64,000 nt of DNA from NCBI GenBank assembly GCA_037074615.1, contig CM073542.1, positions 19,546,001 to 19,610,000 on the forward strand, given 5' to 3'. The translations under genes and the position numbers were made by a program. The notes under the pieces were generated by a model. It was not told where the DNA came from. It made no database searches and saw only the letters and a list, made by a program, of their open reading frames with translations. The DNA is from Leucaena leucocephala (taxonomy: Eukaryota; Streptophyta; Magnoliopsida; Fabales; Fabaceae). Positions 45,671-58,680 of the stretch are shown here, one piece after another; the stretch's first letter is position 1, and each line of letters begins with the position of its first letter.

Positions 45671-48600
45671 TATAGCATGGATGATTCAATTTCAACAGGT
45701 TCATGTTTAGGTTCTGGTCAATATGGGAAGAAAAGAGGAAGAGTCTCGACCTGTATAAAATAGGTCTTTAGGATAGACGAGGGGTCAAATCCCACAAGGT
45801 TGCTGATTTAGTTTGATACTGACATGAAAGTAACTAGTCAAAATTGGCCATCATTTAACAGCTATGTCAGACATAGTACATGCTAAGAGCATTATGTACC
45901 CTAACTAGAAGTCAGTCAACCAAAAAGAAAAGGATATGATTTAGGAGGACATTTTGGTACATTTCTAATTCTATGTTCCACCTATTTAGTTATTCATGAT
46001 TTTTGTCCCTTATTGCAACTTCATCTTATAAGTTTTTTGTACTTCCACGTAGCAAAATTTTGATATTCCCACCACTGCAAGCATGAAGCATCGCATCTTA
46101 AAGTAATACGATGAATGATGGAGGGACTTTAATTCCAACCTTGTTAAGGACTATCTCTTAGACAGTAAGATGGGGGAGCATCGGAAGGACACATACCCCA
46201 ATATTAGTGATAAAGCTTGGACATTTTTTCAATAAAGACAGGAAGATACTATTTATAAGGTTTTAATTAACTTGCATTTTAATTAACTTATTTAGAATAT
46301 ACATTTTAATAAACTAATCTAACTTTGTTTCATTTTCATAGGCTATTTGTAAGAGAAATCAAGAAATAGCCAAGAAGAATATGTACCAACATTAGATGTC
46401 TTGAGGGGTTATAATGTCCTTGAGATGAAAATGATGCAAGAGCAGTTGGAGGCTACGCAACAAACAATTACATCAAACCCTACTGCCTCAGACCCTTCTT
46501 CATCCATCATCATCCAGCGTCCATATCGCCAACAAAAATGGAAGGCTGCGAAGGTGAAGAAAGGATAATATATTACTCTAGAGGTTGCTATAGTTGTTGA
46601 GAACATTGTAAGTAACTAATTTAAATACTAAGAATTTATATATTATTACTTACTATTCATTTCATTTAACTTGGTAACTTGTATATGTTGTAGGATACAC
46701 TGAAGCAACATGCATCCCAAGGTTGTTTTGTTCCTAAAAAAGGAATGGACATCCTGGAGACAACTATTGGGACCCCTAACCACCCAAGTCAAGTGAGAGG
46801 GTCCCCAAAAGAGTCATACATAAGACATTTTTAGCTCCACCTCTCGAAGAAGAAGCACACCCTCCATAAACATGCTTCAAGATGAGTTACAAATGGTTCA
46901 AGATGAACTTAAAGCAGAGAATCAAGTGGAACTTGTAAAGATATGCCACGAGATAATTGCCAGAGTCCAAGAGCTTATAGATGCCAGAATTTAAGAGCTT
47001 ATGGATGCCAGACTCCAGCAGGCCATGATGATGATGGGTTTCCCCACACCTGGCCAAAGTTCAGAGGTAAAAACATAGTCATTTACTTCTTTTCAAGGGA
47101 TGTTTAATATGTATTTTATCTTGCTTAATTTGTTTACATTTTCAGGGTTCTCTTGTAGTGACTAGTGGGAAGGGTAGTGCCAATAAGGAGAAGTTTATAT
47201 TCCAACCATCTGGTTCTAACATTACCTTTGAGCACACTAAGGACGATGGGAAAGAGTGTAGTCTCTACATTATGATAGACCAAGGGACTACATCCTTCGT
47301 TGATCATGGTACCGTGTACCTAGATGCCACAATACTTCACTAGAAAATAATTCCTTATGGCAATACCAAGGTCACGATAGAGCGTATAAGGAAGTGAATA
47401 GGCACCGTATTGGTTCCCTGCCCTACTGACAAGGTTAAAATATTAGAGTAAGGTCTAGGGCAGTATATTATATGGCTAACATAACTGATCAAATTGAGAA
47501 AGTGAGTCACACTAGAGCCGATATTAGAGAAGGTACCGCAGAAGCAAACCTCAAAGGGCCTAGAACCAAAAAAGGCACCACAATAAACCCAAGGTTCAGA
47601 GGCAAAAGTAGACAAGCTCAGACCTCTTCTTGAGAACATATCCTTGAGATATTTTAGTATGGAAACTCTTCACTCTATGACAGTAGTATTTAAGGAAGCA
47701 CTTAGTTTTACAATTCTTTTTGGAGTTTTGACCACACAAGAGATTTACAAATTCACCCAGGACAAGAATGACATAGTGTAATTCCTCAATTTTTAGGAGT
47801 TGGATTCAACTGTCATCTAGTGTGCCATAGTATAAGTTGTAACTATATTTTAATAATTTATATTTAACCATTCATGCAGTACTAACTCATTTCTTTATTG
47901 ATAACAACCACTTCTATTAGAGATGCGTAGAAGAAGCAAAATGAGACACATATGGCTTCATGTGTCATCAACGTGCCCAAGAGATAGGCACTGATAAGAG
48001 CTCGAGGATTATGTGTATGGTTGACTTTATGACCCCTATCAAGAGGAAGATATATTTTGCACCTTACATTAAAGGGTAAGTATACTCTTATACTTGGCAC
48101 ACTCATACATATTATTTTACATTCATATACAACATTATTCATTTTTTTTTGTACGCATTAGACTCTACTTGTCATAGCCCCTAAAGCTAATGTGATGTAC
48201 TGGTTCGATTCGTTGTTTAGATGGCTAGATACCAAGATTCTTTCTATAGTCAACATGTGAGTTTTTCTTCATAGATTTGTTAACATGAACATGTAGTAAG
48301 TTATATGATATATTTTTTTTCAATTAGAGATAGGGCTGTGCAAGGTTTCAACTTGTTCAAAGGCTATCCAGGTAGGCATAATCCTTCGTAGATTCATAAA
48401 TTTCTTAGGGCAAAAATTAGTCACTAATATGCTTTATATTTTTCTATTTTGTTAGTATCACTGTCAACCTGGTAGTGTTAAGTGTGGATATTATATAATT
48501 TAATATATGCACAAGTTCATTGAGATAGAGATCACGTATAGCTTACATGAGGTATGAAGATATCAATATTTAGACTTTTTCAATTTATCACATCTAGTAT

Positions 48601-48722
48601 GTATTTATCTATTACTTCTAACTTGCAGTTGTTCGAGCAGAACAAAATGAGCTTTGAAAATGATCAAATCCACTCAATGATGGATGCTTTGGCAAAAACG
48701 ATGCTAGAGAACTTGCCTTAAT
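45671..48722 (+). pseudogene. CACTA ORF: Transposase_24-like plus C48 (Ulp1-like) peptidase
   Basis: Decayed and intron-containing. Exon-like pieces: 46340-46600 (basic/Gln-rich), 46694-46800, 46880-47080 (coiled coil), 47150-47450 (SNITFEHTKDDGKECSLYIM..GTVYLDATI..IPYGNTKVTIERIRK..GTVLVPCPTDKV, the segment that precedes the peptidase in many En/Spm proteins), and then the C48 cysteine peptidase. The peptidase keeps its catalytic His (ACG CAT at 48153-48158, with the next Trp codon turned into TAG), Asp (VMYWFDSLFRW), and Gln and Cys (QPGSVKCGYYI, TGT at 48483). It ends DALAKTMLENLP then TAA at 48722. Ulp1-like peptidases remove SUMO-type modifiers. Their role in CACTA elements is not established. 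Several stops make it a pseudogene. Confidence 0.75.
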
Positions 48723-48959
48723 CACTCATCCATTTCGTGTGTATATATGATTGTATTACATTTTGGTTCATTTAATGCATTAATAATAATTATAATTAAT
48801 TTATTAATATATATCAACATTTAATTTGGGTTTTTCCATTGCTTACTTACTTTGTTGCCTATAGTCTGTCTTCCTTATGGCAAATACATAGTGGTATAAT
48901 GGGAAAATTAAAAGAAAGTATAAAAAAATAAGCCTTTAATGGAAATTTTTCTTAAAATG

Positions 48960-49231
48960 ATTGTTACAAGTATAGGCTATAACGATAGTTGACATAAAAA
49001 CTGCCATTATATGATTAAACTATAATGGCAATTTTACTGGAAACCGCTATAAAATTCTAAATATATAATGGTAGTTTTATAAAAACAACCGTTAAATGAT
49101 TACTTTTAATGGCGGCTTTTCAACCACCATTTAAACCTATACTTACAATGGCAGTTGAATTCATAGCAATAAAAAAACCACTATGAAATGTCACTTTTAA
49201 CTGTCATTGTACGATTTTTTTTCTAGTAGTA
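48960..49231 (-). repeat. CACTA subterminal repeats and right terminal inverted repeat
   Basis: At least eight copies of a TAATGGC(A/G)GTTTT-like motif or its complement within 250 bp, followed by the terminus TTTTTTCTAGTAGT. The 3-bp target duplication cannot be tested because the left end is missing. Confidence 0.7.
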
Positions 49232-50457
49232 CAAGTTATTTTATGTTCAAATCACTTAAGCTGTAATTTGATAAATGTTTTAATGATGACTTATTACTTA
49301 TAATGATGATGCTTTATTTGAATCAATATGGCTTGATATATCATGAATTTATGATGATAAAATTATTTAAGAAAATTCAAAGTATGATTTATTATGCTCT
49401 TATCAATAATCTATTCAATTAGACCACTTATCAAAGATCTCTTTGATAAGATATTCTTGTTAATCTTAAATTGAATTATATTGAATATCTTATTCATTGT
49501 CCTGTAAATATGAATGCCTTTGATGAGCTTATGAATTACTTTGATTTCATCAAATGAATGATCTTCATGAATTTATAGCTTATTTATATTTGCTGAATAA
49601 TTATATGTTCATGACTTGTTCTTATTCTGATATGCTAAAATTCTTGAGTCAAGTTAATGATTGTGTGATTTGTCTGATATGCTAAAAGGATGATCTTATG
49701 ATTTAAATCTAAATTGATAAATTATCTTTTGAATGTGTTTCCAATTATGTCATAATGTTATGAAAAAACAAAGATTGTTTGTAATTCTGTTAAAAAGGTT
49801 GAAAGAATGTTCTTCAGTATTTATTCGATAACATATTCAAAGAATCTATTTATTGAAGAACACTTCAAATAAATGATATATTGTAAAATAAATCGATAAA
49901 TCTAAAAGCATATGTTTTGAAAGAATATTTTTCAGAGTTATTCAATAAGGACATTTATCCAATAATTATTTGATAAATCATGATCTATCTCTATGAAATT
50001 AATTGAAGATTTATTGAAGCCCTTTTTGATAAGGCTGATTATCGAATTATTGCTCAATAAAATTTTAACTATTTCAAATGTAATTCTTTAGCAATTTATA
50101 GAAGACCTTTTCAATAAGGGATCTCTTCGATAAGCACTTCGATAAATCAAGTTTACTTATGAAAAGATTTTTAAACTAGACTCTTATCATATTTTGATCT
50201 TTAATTTCAAATCATTTGGGAATAATTGTTATATGCTTACACTAATTATATATATTTACTAAAGCATGTTTCAATATCATTATAGGCTAAAACAAGATTA
50301 AACGAAGAGATCAACTAAGAGCCAAAAGTCAGATTGAATACATCAATAATAACGGCTATCTTAATGGCTACTACAACAAAATTATGAAGAACCAGTATAA
50401 AAGAAGAAGTCAAAATGAGAAAGTTTAAGAAGTTGAGAGACGTATAAACTGCTACCT
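49232..50457 (+). repeat. Partial copia-type LTR fragment
   Basis: AT-rich, begins near GATAAATGTTTTAATGATGAC, a start typical of Sirevirus-like LTRs. It is full of TTCGATAA/ATCGATAAATC phrases. Near its right end ACGGCTATCTTAATGGCTAC precedes AGTATAAAAG (about 50396), a likely LTR TATA box. It is cut at 50458 by a family A LTR. Assignment rests on style of sequence, not on defined termini. Confidence 0.4.
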
Positions 50458-52008
50458 CAATTGTCATTTTGATTTCAATACTTTCAATACTTTTTTTCTA
50501 CTTATCTCCACACAATTTTTCATTTTAAACATATTGTAAGCACCAAAATCAAGAAATTCCCATTTCTAAATAGTGTTCTATACAGTGGCAACCTTGAACA
50601 TAAAACCTTAATTGCAAGCTTACTTGATTTACAAGTTATTATCACTTTATTCTAGCTTGTTTAGACTTATCTAAATTGTTTCTTTCACATGAGCACTACA
50701 CGTCTAGCAACATTACCAAGGGAAAAATTGCCGTTAAAACCATTCAAAACCAATAGAAAACTTCCTACCTATTATAAAGCTCAAGACTAGAGGAAGTAAT
50801 TACCTTGCTTTGTTCCAAGTTTGAGTGCTTTGTCTTGGCTCAAGTGTAAATTTTGGTAGAGTTTCCTATGGTGTCGTTCCTACTGAGTTTGAGCTAAAAT
50901 GGGGGGTATTTATAGGTAAAAATTGAGGTAAATCAAAGGCCAAGATTGCTTTGAATACTATTTGATCTAATGGTCAAGATTTATTCTTAAAGTTGTCTTG
51001 CCCACCAAGCCAAGTTTTGACATCATCCATGATATCATTTAAGGCCTTTTATGGCATCTTATGGGGTAAAAATTTCAGTCCAATATAGTATCAGCCCTAT
51101 TAGATTTCATAAAAATCACACTATTTTATAATTCTAATTTTTGTAATTAAGTCCAGTATCTAGATTTTTCCTACCATTGACATTATTAGACTAGGTATAA
51201 ATTTAATTACTGTCCCTTGGAAAATTACCAAAATGCCCTTATATCATAATTTTGCCTTATATTAACCCTAGAAGTATTATTGTCATTTGACACTTCATCA
51301 GAATATTTTTTGACTCTAGTCAAGTATTACCATAACCCTATTTGACCTTTTGACCTTGGTAAAATGACTAATATATGGGCAATTTCATTATTTTGTACTT
51401 TTCAGAATACTTTTGGGTACTGACCCTTTATCTTTTTCTTCACAATTTTTTTATTCATGAATACATTATTTTTACTACATATCTAATCCAGTTACTATTT
51501 TAAAATATTTTCTGAACTTTTAATTATTCAAAAAACTTATATCAATTAATTAGGACCTTAAATAAAAATCATGTAGTTAATGGAATTGATCAAGAAAATC
51601 TCCTCTATATGAACCTACATTATGATCATGAATTTAAAGATCTTCCCTGATATTTTCCAAAAATGACATTTAAGTCTTGAACTTTTATGTCTTAATTGAT
51701 ATTTACACTTATACCTTGAAAATTCATAATTACAATTTAGTCCCTTAACTTTTTATAATTATACTTATTCCCCACAACTTGTGTTTACTTTTACTTTATA
51801 CCCTAGAACTTTTAGGGTTTTCATTCTGGTCCTTGGAAAATTTACATTAAAGTCCCTTTTACACTTTATATTTAAACCATGAAATTTTTTCCTTCTTTGC
51901 AAGTTAGTCCACTCCTTTTATTGAATTGCAACCTTTTCCTTTATTAAAATTCATGTATACTAGATACAGACTTCATATACATTGAATAAGAAAATTAGGG
52001 ATATGATA
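50458..52008 (-). repeat. Family A LTR, reverse orientation, left-truncated
   Basis: Starts inside the LTR (TCATTTTGATTTCAATACTT, equivalent to 24385 and 27943), has the reversed TATA box at 50907-50914, and ends AAATTAGGGATATGATA at about 52008. Best compared with 5167-7130. Confidence 0.65.
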
Positions 52009-52265
52009 CTGTTAGACCTTCTTCGTCTTTAAGCTCTCATTTTTTCTTTTGCCTCTCTTTTTTTTGCTTCAAACTCTCCCATTCAAGTCAACTTCCATCT
52101 CTAAATTCAGAACCCAGAAATTTCGCTCGGGTGGGTCAAGTTTCTTTGTTAATTTGGGTATTGAATGGCTGATTCTCTTCCACGAACTCAAGCCAATTTA
52201 CTCTATTCTTAGATTTTAAGATATGGTACCACCTTCTAGACCTATGTAGAACAGAGCTCGTGATC
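52009..52265. other. Unassigned 257-bp stretch
   Basis: Pyrimidine-rich 5' part followed by an ATG at 52166 reading MADSLPRTQANLLYS then stop. It resembles a gene 5' end in composition, but nothing continues it and the product is not recognised. Confidence 0.25.
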
Positions 52266-52269
52266 CTCC

Positions 52270-54023
52270 TTGAATTATTGAAAAGTATGTTTTGATGATA
52301 TCAAATAGCAAAATGTTTTTAGTAATGCTAAAATGGCAAGATTGTTTTTAAGTCAAGATTATTTTTAAAGATACTAACAGATGTTTTAGTTTGATGTCAA
52401 GATGATATATGACAAAGTTTGATTGAATTGATAATAATTTAAAAACTAGTGTTGTTAAATTCCTTTATGTGCTCAAACATTCTGAAACATACATTAAAAG
52501 TGTTTTTGTGCTTAATGTCGTTAAAAGAAGTTAATCGATTAATAATAATTAATCAATTAGTTGTTCAATTAATGTAAAGGCATCAATATGTTTTACAAAA
52601 GAAAATCAATTAATCGATTAATGTCGAGAGCTGACCTTCTGAAAGAAAGTTAGTGAGTCAATTAATCGATTGGTTAATCCATTAATTGAAATTAATCGAT
52701 TAATGTATTAAAAACATATTTTTTTCCTTGAAAAAAGATATTGCTATTAATCAATTGGTTAATCAATTAATTTATATTAATATGTTAACTGTATGATTAA
52801 TTAGTAAAGTATCACTTTTAGGAAATTCAAATATAAACTAATTAATCAATTGGTTAATCGATTAATTTACACTAACATATTAACTTATCGATTAATGCTT
52901 CATTTTTCATTTTGTTGTTCTACTCTACTTCGACATAGGTTGAGTATTTTGACTATATCTCAAGATATACTTATCCAATTAAGGTGAAACTTTGATTCAT
53001 ATGAAACTAGACTCATAATGCAATTCAATGACGCCAATTTCATCATCAAAGAGTCTTATATGAGGGATATATGACATTTACAATATGAAACATATGATTA
53101 ACGCTTTGGCCATGATCTCTACTCACTAAATTGATCATATCTTTCTATTTACAATGAATTTTGGAGTCAAACTTGGTTAATTGGAAACTAGACATAGAGA
53201 CATATTTGGGGATAGGTTATTTGCTATGTTTGGAGTTAAATAGATAAATTTAAGAAAATTGAAAGAAGACAATTGTTCCTCAACTCAAAGATAATAAAAG
53301 ATTGAAGAAAATCAAGTGTTGACCGATTATTACTAGAACTTCCCCTGATTGTGTCAAACTTTATTTAAGGTATCTAAAGACATGATTAGAAAAATATTAA
53401 ATCCAATAGACTCTCAACTATAAAAAGGCACTTTGTGTTAAAAGCTTCAACAACTAATTTCAACGATCATATTCTCAACGAAAGAAGAAAAGCTCAACAG
53501 AGAAATAGATTATGCTCAATGGTCAAAAGCTCAAACTTATCTATAAATAAGAGAGCATTTAAGAAGATGAGGGTGATGAGCTATGAATGGACCATTATAA
53601 TGCCAAAATATTGTTAGACTAAGAAAGCCTCAAACTCTCTATTTTTTATTATTTACCATCATCATATCTTGAGAGAGAGAAAATATGATGTATTACAATG
53701 TATTATGTACTATATATGAGAGTTTTATATTTCACCATCCTTATTCAAGTCTGAGAGAAAACCTTAAAATCGGGGATTCAAGGTGGGATTTGCTCTTATC
53801 TTTGTAAGGGGAGCATTGCCACCAAAGAGTGGTGTAACCTTAGGATTATGATTCTCAATTAGCCGTAAAAATTAAAGTTGTAAAGGCTACCAAGAGCCTA
53901 TTGTAATATTGGTTATAGTGGTTTAAAAAATCTTAGTGGGGAACTAAGGACTGGACGTAGGTCGAGGAAGGACAAAACTAGGATAAATCTTATGTGCAAT
54001 TTCTTTCTTCTTTGTTAAGGGAT
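52270..54023 (+). repeat. Sirevirus-like copia LTR
   Basis: Starts near TATGTTTTGATGATATCAAA, has a U3 with clustered ATCGATTAAT palindromes (52540-52890), and a candidate TATA at CTATAAAAAGGC (53419). The 3' part has the GTTATAGTGG, CTTAGTGGGG and GACTGGACGTAGGTCG order (53925-53965) common in Sirevirus-type LTRs. Exact termini are uncertain. The open frame 53435-53617 is LTR sequence. Confidence 0.6.
52540..52890 (+). repeat. Cluster of ATCGATTAAT palindromes
   Basis: About ten copies of (A/T)TTAATCGATTAAT or one-base variants such as TTAATCAATTGGTTAATC, some nested, within 350 bp of LTR U3. Multi-copy palindromes in the LTR are a known feature of Sireviruses. Their function is not known to me. 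Confidence 0.75.
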
Positions 54024-57000
54024 ACAGCCATTGTGAACCTAAATTCCATAAGCATACTCCAAGAAACGAAATTTCCTGAAACCAATCAGTTCCAATTCTA
54101 CAAATTGGCTTTGGATTATGGGTTTTAGGAATTGAAGAAGAAGAAAGCTAAGGGGAATGAAACTCTGGTGAGGAAATTTTACTTATGCTTTAAGGTGGAG
54201 GATAATATTGAAAGGAATTGGAAGACACGCAGCGGAAATTAATTTAAAAATTTTTCCATTCCTTGCCAGGATCTACCGTATGTGTTTAAGTCAAGTGGGA
54301 AGAAGTATTACCCTTAGTGTGCCTCAGCGACTTCCACAGCTTTTGGTTACGATGTTCACAGCTTCGCTCTGCGGCTCGTGCTCCCTTTCTGATCACAAGA
54401 AGTCGACAACTCAGGTCGACTTCCTCTACTGGTATCCACACGAACAGCGTTCCAACCACGAACGACGTGCTAGCGTCTCTTGTCCCTCCAGGGCTTTCTC
54501 AAGAGTTTGTCCTCTCCGTCTCTATTTCGGCAGTTTCTTATCTGCAAACCTTTTGCAGAGTCCCCTTCGGCCTTTCTATGTTCTATATGTTTCTCTGTGC
54601 AAAACGCAGCTCCTAAAATCAGATATATAGGATGCTATGCGTTTTTCTCTGTCAACCGAATTGGATTTTGGAGTTAATCTTATATTAATTCCAAAATTAA
54701 TACAATATCATATATTGTATAATTTTATAAGAAACTAATTAAATAAATAATATCAAATCCGTCCCACAGATTTAATTATCCATTTATTTAATTTTAAATA
54801 AAGATGAGACTGAACTATTTTTGATTTATTCTCATAAATCAAATTTGAGATATCCTATCAATTTGAATTTCGAATTTCAAACGTGATAGAGATTTAATTT
54901 ATCCTTATAAATTAAATCTTATAAATATCTCTTATATGAGATATCCTATCAATTTGAATTTCGAATTTCAAACATGATAGAGATTTAATTTATCCTTATA
55001 AATTAAATCTTATAAATATCTCTTATATGAGATATCCTATCAATTTGAATTTCGAATTTCAAACGTGATAGAGATTTAATTTATCCTTATAAATTAAATC
55101 TCATATATACATATAATGTATATATACAAATTTATATATATATATGAATATAAATATAAATAAATATACATACATCTATCCTGGATCATTCATTGAATCT
55201 GGACATGTCTTAGATTCAATGAATCTGGACATCATAGCTCGTGTTGGGCTATTTTGTGTGTGACCCTGTAGGCCCATATGAAGTTGGCAGTGGGCCATTT
55301 GCTATACTAAACCCACAAATCGCAAGCGGTCTCTAGCAAGACATAATGACTACCCAAATTATATGAGGATCGTTAAACGATGTAATATTTTATACAACCA
55401 TATCATGTCCCTTCTGTCACGCGATATTTTGGTCATGGATGAGGCATGGATAATGTCATCCTCCTATTCCTGACCGTTACTTTCTCGATCCCTGAGTAGT
55501 CTGACTATAGAAATGGAACTACCTTTCTATTACAGTATGGCCATACATTTCTCAGACTCACTCATCGAGGGGCCTAGTAATATCTCTCTACGAATGTGAG
55601 GGACAAATTCCATCTTGACCATTCACATTCCTCCGCATGAAAAACCACTAAGGCCGAACATAGTCTTTATGATCACTCGGTCAAAAGTGACTTTTGACTA
55701 GGTCAAAGCTGAGCATTTTGTCATGTAGGAATCCATGATGATATCAGGTCAAAGGGCGTATTGACATGGTTTGTATATGAGAGAAGCTTATGACGTTACC
55801 CATGCAGTTCTCTCATAGCGGGTCGGTCCAACACCTTGTACTCTTACATGTGCTTATGACTTTGATTTATATCTCTATACATCTTCAAAGTCATACTGGT
55901 CTTATTTCATCTGTGCTCCCGTATAGATGATCGACCAGGGACATTTAGGATAATATCATGAATTATCCAAGGATGATCATCATAGTAAACATGCAAATAA
56001 TATGATAACTCAATTAATAAATTCATAAATCAATAATGTTCATAAGACAATGATTGGCCCCTAGGGCACGATTTCCAACAAATATATCAATAGAATTTAG
56101 AGGGAATTGAGTGGCAGGCCAAGCATATGGAATCCATGGGGAAACTCTTGCAAAATATGCTCTCAAGTTAGAAGATGCAATCCAAGGTCAAAGTGATCAA
56201 GTATTCAAGGTAACATCTTCTCCTAAGTCCTTAATATTGTAGTTTAGAGGATTAATTATTAGATTAAATGGTTAGAAATCATTTTATTCACCTCTCATGA
56301 ATGATGGAAGAAATGTGTAAGAATGAGGAAAGGATGAATTTGATGTTAAAGATAAGTAAAATAAGTTGTAATAGATAGGATTCAAGTGATTCTAACTTGT
56401 AGTTTGTTGAATTTCATGAATTGGTTGCCTAAGAGGGTGTCACGTCCTTATTGTGTTATGTACTATAGGATGTGATTTGGATGATTCTAAGGCTTACACA
56501 GGATTCTATAAGAAAAATTATGTGAAACCAAGTTGAGGAAGTAAAGTTGGAAGTATTGGAATCAAAAGTGGAATAATGATAGCTCTCAGACAAGGGCAGA
56601 TCATGGGGAAGGGGTATGATTTTGATATATCCAAGTTCATATTTAGATTCTTCATGTAAAAATGTGTGGGATTAGCCCATAAGAATAATTTTTAGAAAGC
56701 TATAACACTAATCCTAAAATCAAAATAAAGAGGTTAAGTTTACAGAGCTACTCTTGATTATGATGTAAGCTCTTTGTCCTAATGAGTTATATGATCAATG
56801 TGGACATGTTTAAGACCTTGAGATATCAAAGAGGTTGAGCAAGAAATCATTGGATGGTGAAGGCAAAGGGAGCAAGAAGAAAATGATAAAGCCACAAGGT
56901 AGTGAACTTACCCTTCTTATGGGTTTGATGTATAAGCTCTTGTTTTAATATGTTTTATGTTATGAGATGATGATATGTGTCTTATATATATGAGATATGC

Positions 57001-57927
57001 TTTGCTCCTATATTTGTCCATGGCAATGCATGATAGTATAAAGCATTGAGCATGATAACATGTAATTATAAGCATGAGAAAGATGAGAGAAACATGTCAT
57101 ACATATTTGCATTCATTTTGCAGGCATTGAATGGTAAAGTTTGCTGCTGAGATTCCCCATAATCTCGCCCTTCCTTAATCAACTATAATAGATAATTAAG
57201 CATAGAGAAGCTTGCATGAAGAAGAGTGGAAAATTGTATGTTCTAGCATGTAATCTTGATTATCCATATATGTAAATGTAGTATAATGTGTCCATTTATG
57301 TAATAAATTGTATAGAATAATTATGAAATATTTAAATGATGTATATGAATGTATGAGAAACCAAGAGGATGGTTCAAGCATGCCATAATAATTAAAGATA
57401 ATTAAAGAAAGATGTTAGTAGATCAAATTCGTAGGTTCTAAAATAGCAAGTTTCTAGTTCCAGTTTAACCAAACAAATGGTTGAATTTGTCCATGAAATT
57501 TGGCAATAATGTAGTATATTTTCAAAAATTTAAAAGTATTAATAATTTACCTTAATTGGATGTGTGTGCTTAGAGAAATAATTTTTTAAAATTGAGACTT
57601 AGAATCTAAAAATTCCAGAAATGACCATATGAACAATAGTAATTAATGAGCTAATTGTATTGATTGGTCTAGTAAAACTGTATGTTTATATTTTCTCTTA
57701 TATAGTATTGAAAGAGCTTTAACTAAATACCTCAACTACCTCCATACAATATTTTTAGAATTAATTATATTTTTTTAAAGTTGGACTGCCAAATCTAGCA
57801 AATGATTAATGAAAAATACCGGATGATCAATTTATAATTTTTTACATTTTTGGGCCTAAGGGAAGCTTTCTTGTATCTAATCCCTTCTGAACACGTACTC
57901 TAAGGGTTAAAAGTAAGGATGTTTCAT
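54024..57927 (+). repeat. LTR of another gypsy-like family, split by a solo copia LTR
   Basis: Unique parts 54024-54208 and 56081-57927 (about 2.0 kb together). Ends GTAAGGATGTTTCA at 57927, comparable to the GGATGTTACA ends of family A but otherwise different. GATTCCCCATAATCTCGCCC at about 57153 is the equivalent of the 'gagattt..cccaaatctcatcccc' block of family A. The left terminus was not found. A frame at 57381-57196 is spurious. Confidence 0.5.
54209..56080 (-). mobile_element. Solo LTR of the Ty1/copia family, perfect target duplication
   Basis: 1872 bp, TGAAAGGAATTGG...GATTTCCAACA, reverse complement of the LTR at 36428-38383, flanked on both sides by AATAT (54204-54208 and 56081-56085). 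Three ~90-bp units. The frame 54208-54630 is antisense LTR sequence. The perfect duplication indicates insertion of a full element followed by LTR-LTR recombination. Confidence 0.95.
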
Positions 57928-58209
57928 TCTCCATCTTGACTTAATAATTTTATCTCCTAAGATCATTTTTAAAGAGCAATGATAGTCAAATTTTTCACAC
58001 CAAAGACCTTCTTCATCATATTTCTCTAAATTCAAATCCATTCCTAGAAATTTCTTTAATTGAAGTACCAAAAAAATATTTACTTACTTGCACTTTAATT
58101 TAGATTGCACACTTTCCATGATTTCAATGCAAATCCCCCATTTACCTAAATTTTAATTAAGTTCTATACCAATTAGCTAGGATCTAATAAAAAGGTTCCT
58201 TACAATCCG
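57928..58209. other. Stretch between LTR end and Athila-like gag
   Basis: No gene. It may be the leader of the Athila-like element, but no primer binding site of the tRNA-Asp type could be read. Confidence 0.35.
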
Positions 58210-58680
58210 ATGTTGCACCATATTCTATATTTATTTGTACAATTAGTTTTGATGACGCTGGGGAGAATAATGGGCACTCATCAAAATGGTAATGAACTAA
58301 ATGAGAATGGTCATAAGGAAGATGCTGAGAACAATGGGCAACTTAGGGGTAGAACCATTAGAGAACTTATCGAATCGGATACTAATTTTGAACCCTTGCA
58401 TGGTGCACTTCCTATTGATGTTGATTTTGATATTAAAGGTCCATTAGTCCACTCACTTACTAAATTTATGGTAATTCAAGTGAGAATCCTTATACACATC
58501 TTAAAGTTCTCTATATGCATTGTTTTTCTATGAAGTTAATGGGAGCTTGAATTAAGATATAATGTGAAAGGTTTTTCACCTATCCCTTGAAGGCAAAGAA
58601 AAAGAATGGTATAGTTCCATCTCTAGATCTTGTCTTCTCCATCTCTTTATTTTGGGATTGGTAGGTCACTTGTGTAAAAT
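58210..58680 (+). pseudogene. Athila-like gag, N-terminal part
   Basis: From the in-frame ATG at 58270 (MGTHQNGNELNENG) the frame gives GRTIRELIESDTNFEPLHGA then FDIKGPLVHSLTKF, the Athila/Tat gag N-terminus (norm: RT.RQL..PD....PL.I.YP......FELK..LIHLLP.FHG). A frameshift near 58480 moves the continuation to ENPYTHLKVLYMHCFSMKLM, then F.YPLKAKKKNGIVPSL, the capsid core, as in 15607-15338. Homology ends near 58650. This is a second Athila-like lineage, on the plus strand. Left LTR and PBS were not found. Confidence 0.75.

Larger units (their letters stand above)
45671..49231 (+). mobile_element. Truncated CACTA (En/Spm) transposon, right part
   Basis: The right end at 49215-49231 reads TTTTTTCTAGTAGT then A, the complement of the CACTA terminus CACTACTAGAAAAAA with its outermost G changed. 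48960-49210 holds many short subterminal repeats of the 'ataatggcagttttat' / 'aaaccgctataaaatt' type in both orientations, typical binding sites near CACTA ends. Coding remains between 45.7 and 48.7 kb fit the second ORF of plant CACTA elements. The TNP2 transposase ORF and the left terminus are not present. Confidence 0.75.

Noticed and set aside
46409..46606. 65-codon minus frame with hydrophobic stretch
   Set aside because: Antisense shadow of the CACTA ORF exon at 46340-46600.
47337..47352. CTTCACTAGAAAATAATTCC, resembling a CACTA terminus
   Set aside because: It lies inside the CACTA coding region, is not CACTACTAGAAA, and has no subterminal repeats beside it.
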